Both the position numbers and the translations under genes were made by a program. Shown here one piece after another: positions 1 through 14,408 of a stretch of 64,000 nucleotides of DNA (position 1 is its first letter; each line of letters starts with the position of its first letter). The notes under the pieces are model-generated. The model worked only from the letters and a program-made list of their open reading frames with translations, was not told the DNA's origin and made no database searches. Source of the stretch: Novosphingobium sp. JCM 18896 (GTDB taxonomy: Bacteria > Pseudomonadota > Alphaproteobacteria > Sphingomonadales > Sphingomonadaceae); contig NZ_JAPCZF010000008.1 in the NCBI RefSeq assembly GCF_025938095.1, positions 93,177 through 157,176 of the forward strand, read 5' to 3'.

Positions 1-1
1 C

Positions 2-394
2 GAGGTGGCCAAGGCCAAGCGCGACATCACGCACCTCTATGGCGAGATCAAGCAGGGCACGGTCGGCGGCCAGCACTACGAGTGGACCGCCTGGGCCGAT
101 GGCAAGCCGCTGATCGTCTACAACTTCTTCTGGCAGCTCGGCGACAGCGCCGACGATCTCGACCCGCTGTGGGAAGAGGGCGAGTCCTGCTACCGCGTGC
201 GCATGCACGGCGAGCCGCCGATGGAAGTGAAGCTGATGGGCATGCCCGAGGCCGATGGCCGCCGCCCGTTCCACGGCCTGCCCTGGACCGGCATCGTCGG
301 CGCCACCGCGGTCCCCGCAGTCTGCGACGCGGCGCCCGGCGTGGTCAGCCACATCGATCTCGGCGTGGTGCAGATGCCGGGGATCACCGGCTAG
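2..394 (+). CDS. Dihydrodipicolinate reductase-like protein, C-terminal part (cut by window edge)
   Basis: The reading frame is open from the left edge, so only the last 130 or so residues are present. A GTG at position 5 is in frame but nothing marks it as a true start. The text, with an aromatic stretch (VYNFFWQLGD) and an end rich in Gly and Val (GLPWTGIVGATAVPAVCDAA), resembles the C-terminal domain of DapB-like NAD(P)-dependent reductases or amine dehydrogenases that are common in sphingomonads. The nucleotide-binding half is outside the window, so substrate and exact family remain uncertain. Confidence 0.5.
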   Translation, partial: EVAKAKRDITHLYGEIKQGTVGGQHYEWTAWADGKPLIVYNFFWQLGDSADDLDPLWEEGESCYRVRMHGEPPMEVKLMGMPEADGRRPFHGLPWTGIVGATAVPAVCDAAPGVVSHIDLGVVQMPGITG

Positions 395-427
395 CGCGTT
401 CGGCCCAATGCCGTCGCGCCAAGGCCT

Positions 428-826
428 TTAAGCGGGCTCGAGCGCGGCGAGCAGGTCCTGGAAGTCGTCGGCGCGGATCAGGCGTTCGAACTGGAAGCCG
501 GCGCGTTCGACCGAGGTCCAGACCAGGTGCGCCTCGATCCAGCCGATCACCGGCAGCCGCATCGCCACCCTGTCACCGCGCCGGAGCATCGGCAGGTCGG
601 TGGCCATGAAGCCCGAGGCCGAGATGTTGGCGATCGACAGGCCGATTTCGCCGAGGCGAGGATGCTGCGCGATGACCTTATGATCGAGCGAATGGCGTGT
701 CGCCTTGCGCTCATCGACGGCGGAGAGACATGCCTGCAAAGCCCGAGTTCCTTCTGCGGTATGCTCGCATCTTAGGCGCGACCACCCCGCGGTCTGGTTA
801 AGAGACGGTAGGATAAGGCTCTGCAT
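428..826 (-). CDS. PilZ-domain protein (cyclic di-GMP receptor type)
   Basis: A 132-residue protein. Both halves of the PilZ cyclic di-GMP motif are visible: RxxxR at residues 40-44 (ERKATRH) and N-x-S-x-x-G at 67-72 (NISASG), followed by beta-strand text (GDRVAMRLP, AGFQFERL). Free-standing PilZ proteins usually act as cytoplasmic second-messenger sensors that affect motility, secretion or polysaccharide production; the target here cannot be told from context. The first 35 residues precede the domain and could be partly untranslated, because no clear ribosome binding site sits before the first ATG. It converges with the upstream reductase fragment. Confidence 0.8.
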   Translation of the reverse strand: MQSLILPSLNQTAGWSRLRCEHTAEGTRALQACLSAVDERKATRHSLDHKVIAQHPRLGEIGLSIANISASGFMATDLPMLRRGDRVAMRLPVIGWIEAHLVWTSVERAGFQFERLIRADDFQDLLAALEPA

Positions 827-955
827 TCCTTAGACATTGGTCGAGAGAAGGGGGCGACGACGCGCTCGGCGCGACGGCTGAAGCGGTGGGTTTGTCGTGG
901 TGTGCGGACGGGCGGGTTTTGCTCGGAAACGTATGATTTTCACCATACCAAACTC

Positions 956-988
956 GTCACCCCGGACTTGATCCGGGGTCCCGCTTTC
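956..988. repeat. REP-like palindrome, left copy
   Basis: Contains the palindrome CCCCGGACTTGATCCGGGG followed by TCCCGCTTTC. An inverted copy lies at 1318-1351, so the two face each other across the GIY-YIG gene. Confidence 0.8.
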
Positions 989-1004
989 GCCTCTAACCCG
1001 TCGG

Positions 1005-1304
1005 TCAGATGAGGAAGTCGTAGAGATCGTTCCAGTCCGGATTGCCGCGCTCGATCAGAGCGAACTTCCAGGAACGGCGCCACCGCTTCAGGCGCTTTTC
1101 GTGGGCTATGCAGTCTTCGATGGTTTCGCCGCGTTCCGCCCAGACCAATCGCCGCAATCCGTAGCGAGCACAGAAATCCGATCCGCTCCCGTCACGATGC
1201 GCGAAAATTCGCTGCGGCAGGTCCGCCGTAACCCCGACGTAGATCGTGCCGCGATAGCGATCGGCCATAATATAGACCCAGCCGCCGCGCCGCTCCCTGT
1301 CCAT
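1005..1304 (-). CDS. Single-domain GIY-YIG nuclease family protein
   Basis: A 99-residue protein made of one GIY-YIG domain: VYIM near residue 10, IYVGVT near 21-26, a conserved Arg and His in the following helix (LPQRIFAHRDG), and a Glu in the HEKRLKRW helix. This matches the small UPF0213/YhbQ-like group, whose biological role is mostly unknown. It lacks a DNA-binding domain of the homing-endonuclease kind. The gene stands alone, with inverted REP-like palindromes about 15 bases beyond each end, which suggests that gene and repeats may have moved or been maintained together. Confidence 0.85.
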   Translation of the reverse strand: MDRERRGGWVYIMADRYRGTIYVGVTADLPQRIFAHRDGSGSDFCARYGLRRLVWAERGETIEDCIAHEKRLKRWRRSWKFALIERGNPDWNDLYDFLI

Positions 1305-1317
1305 GCGTCGAGTTGGA

Positions 1318-1351
1318 GAAAAGCGGGCCCCCGGGTCAAGCCCGGGGCGAC
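1318..1351. repeat. REP-like palindrome, right copy (inverted)
   Basis: GAAAAGCGGG then CCCCCGGGTCAAGCCCGGGG then CGAC; read on the other strand it aligns end to end with the copy at 956-988, with a few substitutions that largely keep the stem paired. Confidence 0.8.
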
Positions 1352-1451
1352 GGGGAGAGGGGGTGAGAAACGTCGGCTATGGAGGCAGTCGGCGATCATG
1401 CATTACGACCGCAATGTCCCCACTCGCAGCCGCTCCGAGCGACCGGCAAGC

Positions 1452-2183
1452 CTAAGGCTTGCTCTCGCCGGCTAGCTTCATCAGTAGCTCCGCCACGCGA
1501 TGCGGCTCGGTCACCATCATATCGTGTCCAGTGTCGACGCTCCAAACGCGGTCGGCATCGAGACTTCGCTCAAGGCTTTCGCCTTTGCGAAGCCGCAGTG
1601 TCGACGGGGCGTTGATGTTGGTCCTGGGCAAGGCCCGCACAGCCGCTCCGTCGGAGAGTTTCAGCGGCTCGATAAAGCACTGCCATGGATGCGGGGTGAG
1701 CTTGCTGCGCAGCCATTCTTGATCGGAGGGATCGGTCACCCCGTAGATCATGAACGACGGAGCGTCGGGAAACAGCACCAGTTCGACACCGTCGACGACG
1801 CGCATTTCGTTTGCCGCAAGCTGCCTCAGCGCTGGCGACCAATCGACCAATGCCTCGCCGTCAAAGGGGATGGCGGCATCGAGATAGACCATCTCGCTGA
1901 TGCGCCCGGGCAACTTATCCGCGACACCGGTGATCACCATGCCGCCATAACTGTGGCCCACGAGGATGACATCGGCGAGATCGCCCTGTTCGATAACCTC
2001 GACAATATCGGCGATGTGGGTGGCTAGTGTCGTTTCGGGCGAAAGCAGCGACGCCCGCTCGCCGAGCCCTGTCAGCGTCAGCGCATGGACCTCATGACCT
2101 GCAGCCGTGAGAATTGGCCTGACACGATCCCAGCACCAGCCACCGTGCGCGCCGCCATGAACCAGGACATAGCAGGCCAACAC
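1452..2183 (-). CDS. Alpha/beta hydrolase
   Basis: A 243-residue alpha/beta-fold hydrolase of the EstC/salicylate esterase-like group. The oxyanion segment HGGAHGGWCW follows the first strand, the nucleophile elbow is GHSYGG, and the catalytic His is in VDTGHDMM near the C-terminus. I place the start at GTG 2183 because GAGAGGAG lies just upstream and the protein then begins MLACYVLVHGG, as family members do; a longer frame to 2261 adds 26 unrelated residues. The substrate is unknown. Monocistronic, transcribed away from rlmJ. Confidence 0.85.
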   Translation of the reverse strand: MLACYVLVHGGAHGGWCWDRVRPILTAAGHEVHALTLTGLGERASLLSPETTLATHIADIVEVIEQGDLADVILVGHSYGGMVITGVADKLPGRISEMVYLDAAIPFDGEALVDWSPALRQLAANEMRVVDGVELVLFPDAPSFMIYGVTDPSDQEWLRSKLTPHPWQCFIEPLKLSDGAAVRALPRTNINAPSTLRLRKGESLERSLDADRVWSVDTGHDMMVTEPHRVAELLMKLAGESKP

Positions 2184-2373
2184 TTGCTCCTCTCGTCGAC
2201 GGTAGCCTCTAGCATGTGGACCCGATTGATGTTCTCGATGATTCAAACTACCCGCAATCAACTTTGCCTATGGCCGCGCCGACCGCCATCAAACGGGTTG
2301 CTTAAATCGCCTCACGCTCGGCTTCCGCGCCGGCAGATTGCATAGAGGCAGATCGTCAGGTTCTTGAATTGCA

Positions 2374-3204
2374 ATGAATTATCGCCACTCCTTCCATGCG
2401 GGCAACAGCGCCGATGTCGTCAAGCACAGCCTGCTGATCGCCCTCGTGCGGGCCTTGCAGCAGAAACAGGGCGCGCTGACCCTGATCGACACCCATGCCG
2501 GCTGCGGGCTCTACGACCTCAACGGCGATGAGGCCCAGCGCACCGGCGAGGCCACGCAGGGCGTGATGCGGGCCCTCGCCGACCCGAATCCTTTGCTGGA
2601 CGACTACCGCGCCGCTGTGAAGGCGGTGAATGTCGAGAGCGAGCCGCGCCTTTACCCCGGTTCGCCGCGGATCCTGGCGCAGCTTCTGCGCCCGCAGGAT
2701 TTCCTGGTCCTCAACGAAAAACATCCCGAGGACGTCCATGCCCTGCGCGGCGCGATGCGCGACACGCCCGCTGCCGTGCATCAGCGTGACGCCTACGAGC
2801 TTTGGCTGGCGATGGTGCCGCCCCGCACCGCGCGCGGCGTGGTGGTGGTCGATCCGCCCTACGAGCAGACGGACGAACGCGCCCGCATCACCGCCACCCT
2901 CGCCGCGGCGCACCGCAAATGGGCGCATGGCGTGACGGTGATCTGGTATCCGCTGAAAGAGCGGCCCATGCACGCGCAGTGGAAGCACCAGTTACGCAAG
3001 CTCGGCATCCCGAAACTGCTGTGTGTCGACCATTGGCTGTACGATGCCGATCAGCCCGGCATCTACAACGGTGCGGGCCTTTATTTCGTCAATCCGCCTT
3101 ACGCCTTCACGCAGGCGCTGCCGCCGCTGCTCGAAGCCCTGCGCGCCGCGCTAGCGCCAGAAGGGCATAGGGGCGAGATCACAGCCGATTGGCTGAACGA
3201 CTAA
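2374..3204 (+). CDS. rlmJ: 23S rRNA (adenine(2030)-N(6))-methyltransferase RlmJ
   Basis: A 276-residue protein with the RlmJ N-terminus (MNYRHSFHAGNSADVVKH), a SAM-binding segment DTHAGCGLYDL and the adenine-methyltransferase motif DPPY (VVVDPPYEQ, near residue 160). The family methylates A2030 of 23S rRNA using SAM. Length matches the E. coli enzyme. It stands alone, divergent from the hydrolase to its left. Confidence 0.95.
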   Translation: MNYRHSFHAGNSADVVKHSLLIALVRALQQKQGALTLIDTHAGCGLYDLNGDEAQRTGEATQGVMRALADPNPLLDDYRAAVKAVNVESEPRLYPGSPRILAQLLRPQDFLVLNEKHPEDVHALRGAMRDTPAAVHQRDAYELWLAMVPPRTARGVVVVDPPYEQTDERARITATLAAAHRKWAHGVTVIWYPLKERPMHAQWKHQLRKLGIPKLLCVDHWLYDADQPGIYNGAGLYFVNPPYAFTQALPPLLEALRAALAPEGHRGEITADWLND

Positions 3205-3387
3205 AACGAACCCTCATCGCCCCCTTCTTCCAAGCGAGGAGCCAGCGATAGGTTCCGATGCCGCGATCTGCCGGCTTCGTCCCCGCCGAAGGTGCGCCAT
3301 AGAGAACATCGGTGCCGTTGCCTCGTGTCGCAAAGTCACCGCGATGCTGACATAGTCGGCGGCATCGCTTTGACGAACTCGGAGGTC

Positions 3388-4083
3388 ATGGTGCTGCAGC
3401 TTTTCGCTGAGGATTTATGGATCGCCGAGGGGCCGATCGTGACCAATTTGGCCTTCGACTTCCCGACGCGCATGATCGTCGTCCGCCTGTCCGATGGTGC
3501 GCTCTTCATCTGGTCGCCGATAGCGCTCTCCCAAGAGCTTCGCAGCGCCGTCGATGGCCTCGGCCCCGTGCGTCACGTCGTCGCGCCCAATACCCTGCAT
3601 CACCTGTTTCTGGAGGCGTGGCATCGCGCTTATCCCGAAGCGACGCTTCATGCCGTGCCGGAACTGCGCGCGAAGCGCTCGGAACTGGAGTGGGGCGACG
3701 ATCTCGGCGATAGGCCGACCGCGGCGTGGTCGAACGATATCGACCAGGTCGTCATTCGCGAAAATCGCATCACCACCGAGGTCGTCTTCTTCCATCGCCG
3801 CAGTCGGACCGCGATTTTCACCGATATGATCCAGCAGTTCGACGCCGGCTGGTTCAAGGGTTGGCGCGGCCTCGTCGCAAAGCTCGATTTGATGACCGCG
3901 CCCGCGCCCACCGTCCCGCGAAAGTACCGGATGGCGTTCCGCGATCGGGACATGGCGCGACAGGCTCTGCAGCAGATCCTGGCCTGGCCCACCGAAGGCC
4001 TGCTGGCAGCGCATGCCAGGCCGATACGGCATGGCGGCCGCGACGTGATCGCCCGGGCTTTCGACTGGCTGCTGCCAGCCTAG
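3388..4083 (+). CDS. DUF4336 family protein (metallo-hydrolase-like)
   Basis: About 231 residues matching DUF4336 proteins, thought to be related to the metallo-beta-lactamase fold but lacking its full metal site. Recognisable blocks are the opening LFAEDLWIAEGP, the VAPNTLHHLFLEAW segment and the C-terminal AHARPI. The frame is open back to 3292, but GGAGG sits directly before the ATG at 3388 and the GTG at 3391, so the start is one of these. Function is not established. It converges with gltD across a terminator. Confidence 0.75.
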   Translation: MVLQLFAEDLWIAEGPIVTNLAFDFPTRMIVVRLSDGALFIWSPIALSQELRSAVDGLGPVRHVVAPNTLHHLFLEAWHRAYPEATLHAVPELRAKRSELEWGDDLGDRPTAAWSNDIDQVVIRENRITTEVVFFHRRSRTAIFTDMIQQFDAGWFKGWRGLVAKLDLMTAPAPTVPRKYRMAFRDRDMARQALQQILAWPTEGLLAAHARPIRHGGRDVIARAFDWLLPA

Positions 4084-4094
4084 CCAACGAAAAA

Positions 4095-4116
4095 GGGCGC
4101 GCCTTGCGGCACGCCC
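4095..4116. terminator. Bidirectional terminator between DUF4336 gene and gltD
   Basis: Stem GGGCG-C-GCC / GGC-A-CGCCC with loop TTGC. T-rich tracts lie on the 3' side for each strand (CTCTCTCTTTT rightward, TTTTTCG leftward), serving two convergent genes. Confidence 0.8.
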
Positions 4117-4140
4117 TCTCTCTTTTCGAAGCTGAAGCGA

Positions 4141-5574
<1,434 letters not shown>

Positions 5575-5595
5575 GTTGCCTAATCTTCCCTGATC

Positions 5596-10248
<4,653 letters not shown>

Positions 10249-10452
10249 CCTGTCATTGGCCGGCCCACTGTACGCGAACCGGTCGGCAAGCGCGACTCAC
10301 CCCGCCGGAAACCGGCGTGAGGAGTGCGAGCGCGCCCCATGACAATATGATGGTATTTTTGCAACCGCGAAGAGATTGCCGGGGTTTTCTGCGAGTGTGC
10401 CGGTCGTGGACTGGCGCAATAAAACTGCGGAGAGCGCTTCTATCCTTGCGCG

Positions 10453-11376
10453 TCAGCCGCCGCGGGTGCCGCTCATCCGTTGGAGCTGGGCCAGGGCATG
10501 GCGCAGGGCGATCTCGGTCTCCTGCGGCGCCACCAGCGGGGTCGGCGCCGAGGGAGCGGGGCGGACGCTGCGGCGATCGGCGAAATCGGGGAAATGCACG
10601 ACCGGGCTGGGCTCGGCCGACCGGGCCTCTTCGGCCTCGGACAGGGCTTCGCGGCGCTGGAGCGCGATGGCCAGGCGTTCGATCAGCTCGACGTGCGAGA
10701 GTTCGGCGAGATCGGCGGCGGCGATCCGCTCGGCAGCGGTCGGTTCGCGCGATTCGGGTTCGGCGAAGAAGGGCTCGGTGACCAGCGGGGCGATCTCGGC
10801 GACCGCGGGCTGGGGTTCGATGATGACCTCGGCGGCCACGACTTCTACCGGCTCGGGGCTGGCTTCGGGCTCGTCCGTCGCCGGAGCGATCAGTTCGGGC
10901 AGTTCGGGTTCGGGTGCGACTTCTGGCGCGATTTCTGCCGTGACCGCGGGCGGCACTGCAGCCGCGATCGGCTCCGCAGCGAGGCTGGCGGGATCGAGCA
11001 CGGGCTTGGGGGCCTTCTTCGCCTTGGGCGGATCGACCTCGGCCACCTTGAACACCTGCGGTGCCGGGCGCGGGGCGGGGTTGGCGACGCGCCTGGCCAG
11101 GAACCAGCCGATCGCGGCGCCGAGCAGGCCGAAGGCGAGCGAGACGGCCAGCCGTGCCTTGAGGCCCAGCGGCGGAGCCGCGGCGGCGATCACCGTGTCG
11201 ATGCCGGTGGCGATGACGAAGCGTTCGAGCAGGCCGGTACTCAGCGAGAGGCTGCCGACGCCGAGCAGGGCGGCGAACCACAGCGCGACGATCGCCGGAA
11301 ACAGCGGGTGACGCGTGATCGGTTCAGGCTTGGCCGCCTGTTTGCGGTCGCGCGGCGTGCTTTTCGACTCGGCCAA
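10453..11376 (-). CDS. Hypothetical membrane protein with long Pro/Ala/Glu-rich tail
   Basis: A 307-residue protein not assigned to a named family. Residues about 20-60 form one hydrophobic segment (LFPAIVALWFAALLGVG) and about 75-95 a second (LAVSLAFGLLGAAIGWFLAR). The remaining two thirds is an extended Ala/Pro/Glu-rich region with a more ordered end (LSHVELIERLAIALQRREAL, ETEIALRHALAQLQRMSG). The layout suggests an inner-membrane anchor with a long flexible cytoplasmic or periplasmic arm. It lies between gltB and the polysaccharide glycosyltransferase, on the same strand as both; the function is unknown. Confidence 0.65.
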   Translation of the reverse strand: MAESKSTPRDRKQAAKPEPITRHPLFPAIVALWFAALLGVGSLSLSTGLLERFVIATGIDTVIAAAAPPLGLKARLAVSLAFGLLGAAIGWFLARRVANPAPRPAPQVFKVAEVDPPKAKKAPKPVLDPASLAAEPIAAAVPPAVTAEIAPEVAPEPELPELIAPATDEPEASPEPVEVVAAEVIIEPQPAVAEIAPLVTEPFFAEPESREPTAAERIAAADLAELSHVELIERLAIALQRREALSEAEEARSAEPSPVVHFPDFADRRSVRPAPSAPTPLVAPQETEIALRHALAQLQRMSGTRGG

Positions 11377-11410
11377 GATCGTCTTGCCCCTGTTCCCTAT
11401 TCGCTGCCGC

Positions 11411-12673
11411 TCAGGCGACGTGCAGCTCGGATTGCGGCTGTTTGCCTAGCACGCGATGGTAAACGACTTGATAACGCTCCACATTGCGCGCCCAATCGTG
11501 TCGCGTTTCGACATGCGCGCGACCGGCCTCGCGATAGACGTCCCAGCGGTCGCGTTCGGCGAGCAGTTGCGCGAGCGCCTCGGCGCAAGCGGCGGCATCG
11601 TCGGGGGTGAACAGCCGGCCGGTCTGGCCGTCGGTGATCAGCTCGCGGTGGCCGCCGACGTCGGAAGCCGCGACGAGCTTGCCCTGGGCCATGGCTTCGA
11701 GCGGCTTGAGCGGGGTGACGAGGTCTGTCAGCCGGCTCTTCTTGCGCGGATAGGCCATGACGTCGGTCAGCGCGTAGTAGCGCTCGACCTCGTGATGCGG
11801 CACGCGGCCGACGAAGCGGATCGCCTGTGCCGCGGGCGAGGCGAGCGCCTGCGCCTTGAGCATGGTCTCGCTCGGCCCGCCGCCGACGAGCAGCAGGCGC
11901 GCATCGGGCTGTTTCGCGATCAGCGCGGGCATCGCCGCGATCAGATCGTCGATGCCTTCGTAATCGTAGAAGCTGCCGATGAAGCCGATCACTGGGCCGT
12001 CACCGAGGCCCAGCTCCGCCGCCAGCGCCGGGTCGCGCGCGATCGGCGAGCCGAACAGTTCGAGATCGACGCCATTGGGCATGATGCTGATATGCGTGGC
12101 GTCGAAGCCGCGCGCGATCAGGTCGCCGCGCAGGCCTTCGCAGATCGTGACGACCGCATCGGCGTTGGCGACGACGTGGTTCTCGAGCGCGCGCGTCAGC
12201 CGGTACTTGGCCGAGCCCTCGCGCCCCGTGCCGTTGCCCACGGCAGCGTCTTCCCAGAAGGCGCGGATCTCGTAAACCACCGGAATGCCGAGCCGCCGGC
12301 CCGCGCGCAGCGCCGCTTCGCCGCCCAGCGCGGGCGAATGGGCGTGGAGCAGGTCGGGACGCCATTCGCCACAGAGCCTTTCGATCGCCGCCGATAGCCG
12401 GCCGATCTCGCGCCATTCGCGCAGGCCCGGCGGCCCGCCGGCCTCGCCCGGCGTGCGGTGGAACAGCAGGCCGTCGGCCTCTTCGACCGGGCGCTGGTCG
12501 ATCTCGGCCTCGGGACCGGCCACCGCGCGCAGCTCGGCCGCATGGCGCAGTCCGGTGATGCCGCGGACGTCGAGGCCCATGGCCTGCTGCGCCTTGAGGA
12601 TCGCGCGCGTGCGGAAGGTATAGCCGCTGTGCAGCGGCAGCGAGTGGTCGAGGACGTGGAGCACCCGGGTCAT
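11411..12673 (-). CDS. Exosortase A-associated glycosyltransferase (GT4 type)
   Basis: A 420-residue GT-B glycosyltransferase. The N-terminus (RVLHVLDHSLPLHSGYTFRT) is characteristic of the PEP-CTERM/XrtA-system group, and the C-terminal nucleotide-sugar region shows PRKKSRLTDLVTPLKPLEAM and an E in ASDVGGHRELI. Enzymes of this group act in the cytoplasm in building exopolysaccharide repeat units. It is transcribed divergently from the small ORF and ligase at 12738-14253, which belong to the same type of locus. The donor sugar cannot be told. Confidence 0.85.
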   Translation of the reverse strand: MTRVLHVLDHSLPLHSGYTFRTRAILKAQQAMGLDVRGITGLRHAAELRAVAGPEAEIDQRPVEEADGLLFHRTPGEAGGPPGLREWREIGRLSAAIERLCGEWRPDLLHAHSPALGGEAALRAGRRLGIPVVYEIRAFWEDAAVGNGTGREGSAKYRLTRALENHVVANADAVVTICEGLRGDLIARGFDATHISIMPNGVDLELFGSPIARDPALAAELGLGDGPVIGFIGSFYDYEGIDDLIAAMPALIAKQPDARLLLVGGGPSETMLKAQALASPAAQAIRFVGRVPHHEVERYYALTDVMAYPRKKSRLTDLVTPLKPLEAMAQGKLVAASDVGGHRELITDGQTGRLFTPDDAAACAEALAQLLAERDRWDVYREAGRAHVETRHDWARNVERYQVVYHRVLGKQPQSELHVA

Positions 12674-12737
12674 GCGCGGTTCTCTAGGCCGGGAAGGCTT
12701 AACGGCCCGTCAACCGCGCGCTGCTAGGCAGGCGGCG

Positions 12738-12884
12738 ATGATCGACCTGTTCGGCATTATCCTGACGCATGGGCTGCTGGCGCTCGCCGCTTGGCGGCTG
12801 CTGTCGCGCGCCGATCTCGATCGTGATCCCGGTACCGAGAAAGAGGCGCGCCCGCGGCCCGGAATGCGCGCGCCGCGTGACTGA
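12738..12884 (+). CDS. Small membrane protein upstream of the ligase
   Basis: A 48-residue ORF starting at ATG 12738 with one hydrophobic helix (LFGIILTHGLLALAAWRLL) and a charged, Pro/Arg-rich tail. Its stop overlaps the proposed GTG start of the ligase by eight bases, so the two are probably translationally coupled. No family recognised; its position in the polysaccharide block is the main reason to believe in it. Confidence 0.55.
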   Translation: MIDLFGIILTHGLLALAAWRLLSRADLDRDPGTEKEARPRPGMRAPRD

Positions 12885-14253
12885 CTATACCTTCTTCCTG
12901 TTCTTCTGCGGATTTGTCGCGCTCGGCTTCAAGCGGCCGTTCCTCTGGGTGCTGTGCTACTGCTACGTCGACATCGTCTCGCCGCAGAAGGCCTCGTGGC
13001 ACCTTCTGGCCTCGCTGCCCGTCTCGCTGATCGTCTTCGCCGCGGCCTTCGGCGGCTGGCTTCTGGTCGACGACAAGCGCGATTCGCGCTTCACCTATCG
13101 CCAGGGCATCCTCTGCGCGCTGCTCGTCTATTGCGGTTATACGACCTTCACCGCCGACTTCCCGGTCGAGGCGCTGGGCAAGTGGGACTGGGTGTGGAAG
13201 GCGCTGCTCTGGGCGATCATCCTGCCGCTGACCTTGCGCACGCGGCTGCGGATCGAGGCGACGGCGCTGGTCATTGTGCTGTCGCTGGCCGCGATCATCA
13301 TTCCCGCCGCGATCAAGACCGTGCTCGGCGGCGGCGGCTATGGCATGTTGCGCCTGCTGGTCGACGACAACACCGGCCTGTTCGAGGGCAGTACGATCGC
13401 CATGGCCGCGATCGCGGCGATCCCGCTGATCTGGTGGCTGGTGCGCTTCGGCACGATCTTTCCCAAGCACTGGACCGTCACGCTGTTCGCCGTGGCGCTG
13501 ACCGGTGCCTGCATGCTGATGCCGATCGGCACACAGGCGCGCACCGGGCTGGTCTGCCTCGCCGTGCTCGGCCTGCTCGTGCTGCGCACGGCCAAGCGCC
13601 GCTTCCTCTACATGGCGCTCGGCTCGCTCGCGCTGTTCGCGGCGATACCCTTCCTGCCCAAGAGCTTCACCGATCGCATGAACACGATCGAGAACCACAA
13701 GGCGGATCAGTCGGCGAGTACGCGTCTCGCGGTCTGGGCCTGGACCTGGAACTACGCCAAGGACCATCCGGGCGGCGGCGGCTTCGAGGTCTATCGCGCC
13801 AACAAGGTGCGCTACCGGCTGAAGACAGAGCCGTCGGCCGACGCGGAGAGCGAGCCGACCTATATCGAGGAAGCCGGCCGCGCCTTCCATTCGAGCTATT
13901 TCGAAATGCTGGGCGAGCAGGGCTGGCCGGGCTTGACCCTGTGGCTGTGGCTGCAGGTCTCGGGGCTGTGGCAGATGGAGCGGCTGCGGCGGAAATGGCG
14001 CAAGCGCAGCGAGCCCGACGAGCGCTGGGTCGCGCCCTTGGCCAATGCGTTGCAGATGGCACAGGTCGTCTATCTCGTCGGGGCGCTGTTCACCGGCATC
14101 GCCTATCAGCCCTTCGTGCTCATGCTCGTCGGTCTGCAGTGCGGGCTTTGGTCCTATCTGAAGCGGATCGAGAAGCCCGTGGCGCGCCGGCTCGATCAGC
14201 GGCCGCGGCCGGCGCCGCTGGTCGCTGCTCCCGAACCGGTCCGGAGCGCATGA
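12877..14253 (+). CDS. Exosortase A-associated O-glycosylation ligase-like protein (Wzy/WaaL family)
   Basis: About 458 residues with ten or more hydrophobic segments and a large loop near residues 270-330, as in O-antigen ligases and polymerases. The opening DYTFFLFFCGFVALGFKRPF and the segment YVDIVSPQ fit the putative ligase found in PEP-CTERM/exosortase A clusters. I choose GTG 12877 because residues encoded upstream are Arg/Cys-rich and do not look like membrane protein; the ATG at 12769 is in frame but less likely. Expected to join or polymerise polysaccharide units at the inner membrane. Followed 155 bases later by an acyltransferase on the same strand. Confidence 0.8.
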   Translation: MTDYTFFLFFCGFVALGFKRPFLWVLCYCYVDIVSPQKASWHLLASLPVSLIVFAAAFGGWLLVDDKRDSRFTYRQGILCALLVYCGYTTFTADFPVEALGKWDWVWKALLWAIILPLTLRTRLRIEATALVIVLSLAAIIIPAAIKTVLGGGGYGMLRLLVDDNTGLFEGSTIAMAAIAAIPLIWWLVRFGTIFPKHWTVTLFAVALTGACMLMPIGTQARTGLVCLAVLGLLVLRTAKRRFLYMALGSLALFAAIPFLPKSFTDRMNTIENHKADQSASTRLAVWAWTWNYAKDHPGGGGFEVYRANKVRYRLKTEPSADAESEPTYIEEAGRAFHSSYFEMLGEQGWPGLTLWLWLQVSGLWQMERLRRKWRKRSEPDERWVAPLANALQMAQVVYLVGALFTGIAYQPFVLMLVGLQCGLWSYLKRIEKPVARRLDQRPRPAPLVAAPEPVRSA

Positions 14254-14408
14254 CGCGGCTCGTGCATCGGGTGCGCTTAATCTCTTCGCTTTCTCGGGCA
14301 GTTCGGGCTACCGGGATCGCAAGATGACGGGTTGGATCGCACGAAACGGGCTTGATCGGGATGCGCTGCGTCCGTGTCCGACGTGCGTGCGCAAGGGCCT
14401 CGCCACCG

